The translations under genes were made by a program, and so were the position numbers. From CAKZNE01 sp963976435 (GTDB taxonomy: Bacteria; Bacteroidota; Bacteroidia; Flavobacteriales; Schleiferiaceae), in NCBI GenBank assembly GCA_963976435.1, contig CAXBKQ010000013.1, forward strand, positions 1 through 64,000: 64,000 nucleotides of DNA, given 5' to 3'. Below the pieces are notes generated by a model. It saw nothing but the letters and a program-made list of their open reading frames with translations, searched no databases and was not told the DNA's origin. This document shows positions 60,176 through 64,000 of this stretch, piece after piece (the first letter of the stretch is position 1; every line of letters begins with the position of its first letter).

Positions 60176-63100
60176 TTATCTGATTAGCGTAAAATATCCG
60201 GTAATAACATCTGCACCATTGCGCAGGGAATAGGTATAAACACCCATTGGAGCAGGTGAATTGTTTCCAATACTAGCATCCCAAAACTCTTCGAATGGTC
60301 TTGTACTATGAAATATTAGTTCACCCCATCTATTAAAGATTCGTATTTCATCATCTACCCCACAATGATTACCGTAAATTTCAAATTTTTCATTTAATCC
60401 ATCTCCATTAGGAGTAAAGGCATTGGGGATAAAGGTTTCTCTACCAATATTTTCAATTGAAACTGGGTATTCATAGGAATATGTCTGACCACATTGAGGA
60501 TCTTCGATTTTAAGTTTAATGGTATAGTTTCCAGGTTCTGAATAATAAAATAAGGGTTGTTTTTCTGTGCTTCGGTTGCCACCATCTCCAAAATCCCAAT
60601 AATACTTAAACCTTTCTCTATTGTTTTCTAATAGCACATCTATAGACCCATCTCCACAAGCTGCAATTTCCGCCTTAGGGCTAGGAACAGCCACCGTGTC
60701 TGCAAAGACTATAGTATCTGTAAAACTTGAAACTTTAAAACACAGGGTATCATAAGCCTTCATGTTTACAATATAGCTACCGTAACCGCTGAATTTATGT
60801 CTTGGTTGTGCATCAAAAGATTGGCTACCATCGCCAAAATCCCATTCATATTGATGTGAATTTTTTGAATGATTATTGAAACTCGCCTTAAATTCTCTAT
60901 CGCAACTGAAATAGTTGGCTTGGAAAATTGCTTGAGGTTCACTACCTCCGGTGTGATTTAGTTCAACAAAGCTCGTATCCGAAATTCCACAATTGGTATC
61001 CAAGGCAATCAATCGAATATTATAGCTACCAATCTTACCAAAGGATGCATTGGGTTCTGCCGATTTTGAAGTTTGGCCATTGTCAAAATCCCATTGATAA
61101 ACATCTGCATTTACACTATTATTCTTAAACCTTACATGAATAGAGTCGCATATAGTATCAATATCTACACTTAAATCAATATGGGGTTTGGATCTTACTG
61201 TAACTTCGAAATCCATTTTAATAAGTCCTAAATTACATTGGCTTACACCATTAACAATTGGGGTTCCATTTGATTGAGAATAGGCTCCTGGGGTAGTAGG
61301 GAAGGTGCCCGAACCACAACCAGCGCAAACCGCCTGAAATATACTCCCATTAGGGTCAAATCTACTGGTTCCTCCGTCAACATGCTCATTGCTGCTTCCT
61401 CCAAAAAAACTTGCGTAAACCAAATTTTCGGCATCCCTATCCAAAACCATAAAATAGAAATCACTACCGTCCGTAGTTGGCTGAGCAGCATCCGCTGTAG
61501 TAGGTAATCCATTGGTATTACCTAATGCACTTCCTCCTAATACCGTTTTATTTGAATTGCCATTCCAACCACTTAAATAAATATTATAACAATCGTCGAC
61601 CAAAAAAGCGGAAGGAACTAAATCAGATTTTCCTAGGCCACTACCAATTTGGGTAGACCACAATTCTGTTTGGATGTCGTTCGATAATTTTTTTAAAAAT
61701 TGCTCAGATCCAGAATTTGAATAATTTCCAGAACTTATAGAGATAGAGCCTTTAGATTGTCCAAATAAATAAATATTTTGATCCTTGTCTAAATCAATAA
61801 AAAAGGCTTGATCGTTGTCTGCTGTTCCTAAATAACTTCCTTGAATAAAGGATCCTAGTTCAGAATTGAATTTGGCAATATAAGCATCGATTCCTCCTAA
61901 GTGATTGGGATTTAGTGCATTAATCTTAGAAAGAATATTTGAACTATTTGTACCTCCCGCAATAATAATGGAGCCGAAATTGTCCTTTTTGATGGAGTAT
62001 CCAGCATCATTTCCAGAGCCTCCAAAATATGTTCCCCACTTCAAACTATCTAGACTCTTAGTGAAACTAGCGATAATCATATCCTGCTGACCTTGATTAT
62101 TGGATTGGTAGCTATTTCTCAGACTTATATCGCCCGATTCGGTGCTTGTAATAATATATACGCTTCCATCATCGTAAATTATTTCACCTCTTGCATCATC
62201 ACCATAGTTTTCATAGAGCCCCATATTCAGGCCATCGTTTTCAGTTCCACCAAAATAGGTTGAAGCCATTAGTTGGGTTCCATCAGCACTTAGCAAGGCA
62301 ATGAAAGCATCTGTTCCTACACTAAAATTATAAGCTTGGTGGAATGGTTTTACTCCACCTTTAAAGGTAGTTTGAACACCACTTTTGTCGAGCATTGGAA
62401 AATCATCAGAACCAGTTGCTCCCAAAATATAGAGGTTACCAATTTCATCAACAACAAGGCTTTGAGGAATTTCAATGCCATTACCTCCAATGAAGGTGGA
62501 ATAAATAAGTTGACTGCCATCACTTGAAAATTTACTTATCCCTAGATCAATATCTCCCTGTGAACCTTGGAAGCTTGTTCGGTATGCCCCAACATTTGTA
62601 GGGAATGTACCCCCATCATTCCAAACTATTCCGCCAGCAAAGCTGTTGCCATAATCATCATAGGTGGCAGTAAAACCCCAGTTGTTTGCGGAGGAACCCG
62701 TAAAAGTTGAAAAAACAAGACTAGGATCGATAATGAGTTCATGATCCAAATAATAATCCTCAATTTTAAAGCTTACAACATCCCCTTTTAAGATGTATTT
62801 GGCTTTTATTTCCACCCTTTCTCCTTCGATAATTTGATAAACACTAGGGATGTATTCAGAGAAACTTCCAATGGATGTATGGAATATTAGGCGATCATTT
62901 TTTATTTGAATTTTTGAAAGACCCTCATATTTCATTTTTATCTGATCAGGATCAGCACCGGGTGCCACTATGAAATCGTATTTTAAATCTTCTCCTTTAC
63001 CATAATATCGAGCATCAATTCCTGGGTATAAATTGGAGTATTGAAGTCCTTTAAAAACTTTCACCCGCTGGAAATTGTCTAGGGTAGAATGATTTGAAAT

Positions 63101-63439
63101 ATAATTGTAATAAAATTCTGTTTTATGGATCCCCGATATTTCTGCAAGGGGATTTGAATTTAAATAATGAAGTCGGAGTGCATGCCCATTGATCATCTCC
63201 TGATGATGATGGTGATCGCTATGATCGTGCCCAAGGGCATCCGGATCTAAAAGGTTTAAAATAAAACCCTCGTCCTGAAAATAAATAGCACCAGAAGATA
63301 ATTTTAATTTATAATCAAAGTCTTCCTGCCATTGACCTGCATTTTCAACAAATAAAGCATGTGAAGCATCTTGCGAAAGTAGGGGTAAGGGGCAAGCTAA
63401 ATACAAACAAAAGAAGGATATGGTAAACAGTTTCCTCAC
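60176..63439 (-). CDS. Large secreted protein with SBBP repeats, PKD domains and T9SS type B sorting domain
   Basis: A 1087-residue exported protein. Signal peptide about 1-22, then a DUF7948-type N-terminal region with a His-rich loop (GHDHSDHHHHQE near 69-80), SBBP-type beta-propeller repeats (about 240-760; e.g. STYFGGTENDG, GTYFGGSGNDAG), three PKD domains (about 790-1000; e.g. YEWDFGDGSQ, YYWDFGDGGN), and a type B sorting domain (about 1003-1087; TFIPNAFTPNGDGLNE, FNRWGELIF). It is probably a surface adhesin or envelope protein. Convergent with hutH (18-base gap). Confidence 0.93.
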   Translation of the reverse strand: MRKLFTISFFCLYLACPLPLLSQDASHALFVENAGQWQEDFDYKLKLSSGAIYFQDEGFILNLLDPDALGHDHSDHHHHQEMINGHALRLHYLNSNPLAEISGIHKTEFYYNYISNHSTLDNFQRVKVFKGLQYSNLYPGIDARYYGKGEDLKYDFIVAPGADPDQIKMKYEGLSKIQIKNDRLIFHTSIGSFSEYIPSVYQIIEGERVEIKAKYILKGDVVSFKIEDYYLDHELIIDPSLVFSTFTGSSANNWGFTATYDDYGNSFAGGIVWNDGGTFPTNVGAYRTSFQGSQGDIDLGISKFSSDGSQLIYSTFIGGNGIEIPQSLVVDEIGNLYILGATGSDDFPMLDKSGVQTTFKGGVKPFHQAYNFSVGTDAFIALLSADGTQLMASTYFGGTENDGLNMGLYENYGDDARGEIIYDDGSVYIITSTESGDISLRNSYQSNNQGQQDMIIASFTKSLDSLKWGTYFGGSGNDAGYSIKKDNFGSIIIAGGTNSSNILSKINALNPNHLGGIDAYIAKFNSELGSFIQGSYLGTADNDQAFFIDLDKDQNIYLFGQSKGSISISSGNYSNSGSEQFLKKLSNDIQTELWSTQIGSGLGKSDLVPSAFLVDDCYNIYLSGWNGNSNKTVLGGSALGNTNGLPTTADAAQPTTDGSDFYFMVLDRDAENLVYASFFGGSSNEHVDGGTSRFDPNGSIFQAVCAGCGSGTFPTTPGAYSQSNGTPIVNGVSQCNLGLIKMDFEVTVRSKPHIDLSVDIDTICDSIHVRFKNNSVNADVYQWDFDNGQTSKSAEPNASFGKIGSYNIRLIALDTNCGISDTSFVELNHTGGSEPQAIFQANYFSCDREFKASFNNHSKNSHQYEWDFGDGSQSFDAQPRHKFSGYGSYIVNMKAYDTLCFKVSSFTDTIVFADTVAVPSPKAEIAACGDGSIDVLLENNRERFKYYWDFGDGGNRSTEKQPLFYYSEPGNYTIKLKIEDPQCGQTYSYEYPVSIENIGRETFIPNAFTPNGDGLNEKFEIYGNHCGVDDEIRIFNRWGELIFHSTRPFEEFWDASIGNNSPAPMGVYTYSLRNGADVITGYFTLIR

Positions 63440-63529
63440 TTCAAATTCTTATCCCCTAAAAATATTAATAATTATTTAAACCAGATAGGTGGCCAATCTA
63501 TGATTTATTAAAAGGGGGGGGATTGAATT
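63440..63529. promoter_or_regulatory. Upstream region of the large T9SS protein with an 8-G tract
   Basis: A 90-base gap. On the plus strand, 63514-63521 is a run of eight G (eight C on the coding strand), 75 bases upstream of the start at 63439 and just after the upstream gene's stop. No -7 consensus is apparent; T-rich sequence lies between the tract and the start. Confidence 0.5.
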
Positions 63530-64000
63530 TCAGACCTTAATGAGCCTAGCCTGAATGAATATCAAATTATTAAAAGAGCTCCTACAGGCAATTAAATAAT
63601 CATTTTCAGCAGGCTTTATCCTGAGCTTTTTTTGGATTAAATCGGCTTTATCGGGAAAATTTCTCGAAATAATGTTGAAGCGGGAATTTTTTAAGCCCTT
63701 GTCATAAGGTTTAAGAATTTTTATCACCTCAAATATTTTCCCTGGAAATTTATCGATTATTTGATCGGAAAAATACAAATTGGTATTGCTATCCAATTTC
63801 TGTAGATCGTGTTTTTCAGCGAAAATGTCCCCACCCTTTGCTTTTTGCATGCTGGAATTAGGTTCGTAAAGATATTTTCCGGCTTTAGTGGCTGTCCTAA
63901 TCTTTCCTTTCTCATTCCAATAAAAATCAAATACTTCGAGCTCCTTATTGGCAAGAATGTTAAATGTTCTCAGCTTAATTTTATTTTCCCCTTCTTTTAA
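63530..64000 (-). CDS. Class I SAM-dependent methyltransferase, THUMP-like C-terminal part (partial)
   Basis: The gene's C-terminal 156 codons, read from the right edge (64000) to the stop at 63530; the methyltransferase core lies off the window. The visible sequence (KAGKYLYEPNSSMQKAKG, KLDSNTNLYFSDQ, KIKKIL-like basic stretch) matches the THUMP-like domain that ends a Bacteroidota family of class I methyltransferases thought to modify RNA. The internal ATG at 63850 is not the start: the frame continues upstream to the edge without a stop. Confidence 0.7.
   Translation of the reverse strand, partial: LKEGENKIKLRTFNILANKELEVFDFYWNEKGKIRTATKAGKYLYEPNSSMQKAKGGDIFAEKHDLQKLDSNTNLYFSDQIIDKFPGKIFEVIKILKPYDKGLKNSRFNIISRNFPDKADLIQKKLRIKPAENDYLIACRSSFNNLIFIQARLIKV

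Noticed and set aside
1..64000. CRISPR array, IS element or prophage
   Set aside because: No regularly spaced repeats, transposase or phage genes were found.

Overview
The window looks like chromosomal DNA of a low-GC member of the Bacteroidota, most likely Flavobacteriia or a close relative. The lines of evidence are two very large secreted proteins ending in the gliding-motility/type IX secretion (T9SS) type B sorting domain, DUF3857/transglutaminase, DUF4293, DUF3667 and DUF6515 family proteins, a LytS/LytTR two-component pair with a Reg_prop/Y_Y_Y sensor, a full menaquinone cluster, a Rho with a long disordered N-terminal insert, several -7 promoter boxes of the form TAnnTTTG, and starts that rarely have a Shine-Dalgarno sequence. 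I see no phage, IS element, CRISPR array, rRNA or tRNA. The genome is compact, with many 4-11 base gene overlaps and strong hairpin terminators.

Layout. 0.3-7.2 kb: a secreted transglutaminase-like protein, malate dehydrogenase, and secreted proteins of unknown role. 7.5-11.3 kb: sensor kinase and LytTR regulator. 11.4-16.3 kb: a free-standing GldM-C-terminal-like protein, rhodanese plus fatty-acid hydroxylase, rho, DUF4293 and a phosphodiesterase. 16.4-19 kb: truA and an ABC exporter. 19-21.3 kb (minus strand): a probable copper module made of a diheme MauG/MbnH-like protein, an MbnP-like lipoprotein and a small Cys-rich membrane protein. 21.4-28 kb (minus strand): an SPFH protein, a HEXXH protein, GNAT, UDG-family and YkgJ-family proteins, a polyprenyl-phosphate sugar transferase, a lipoprotein and a Gfo/Idh oxidoreductase. 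28.2-37.6 kb: pcm, lpdA behind an inverted repeat, a triple OmpA-like protein, DUF1569, a membrane patatin, a FAS1 lipoprotein and an ABC ATPase. 37.7-40.9 kb (minus strand): thrS-infC-rpmI-rplT, in which infC appears to start at a CTG codon.

41.2-52 kb: menaquinone biosynthesis. The order is hotdog thioesterase (likely DHNA-CoA thioesterase), menF, menD, two bacterial-PH membrane proteins, menA and menC, then a TonB-dependent receptor on the opposite strand, then menE. menB is not in the window. 52-58.6 kb: DUF3667, an MBL-fold lipoprotein, a secreted choice-of-anchor-L/PKD T9SS protein, a DnaJ-domain membrane protein and hisS. 58.7-64 kb: hutH, a 1087-residue PKD/SBBP-repeat T9SS protein, and the C-terminal part of a THUMP-like methyltransferase cut by the right edge.

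The observations most worth following up are the MbnH/MbnP-like trio, the non-canonical infC start, the lpdA inverted repeat with its promoter, an 8-base G/C homopolymer in front of the large T9SS protein, the solo GldM-like domain, and the insertion of PH-domain proteins in place of menB.
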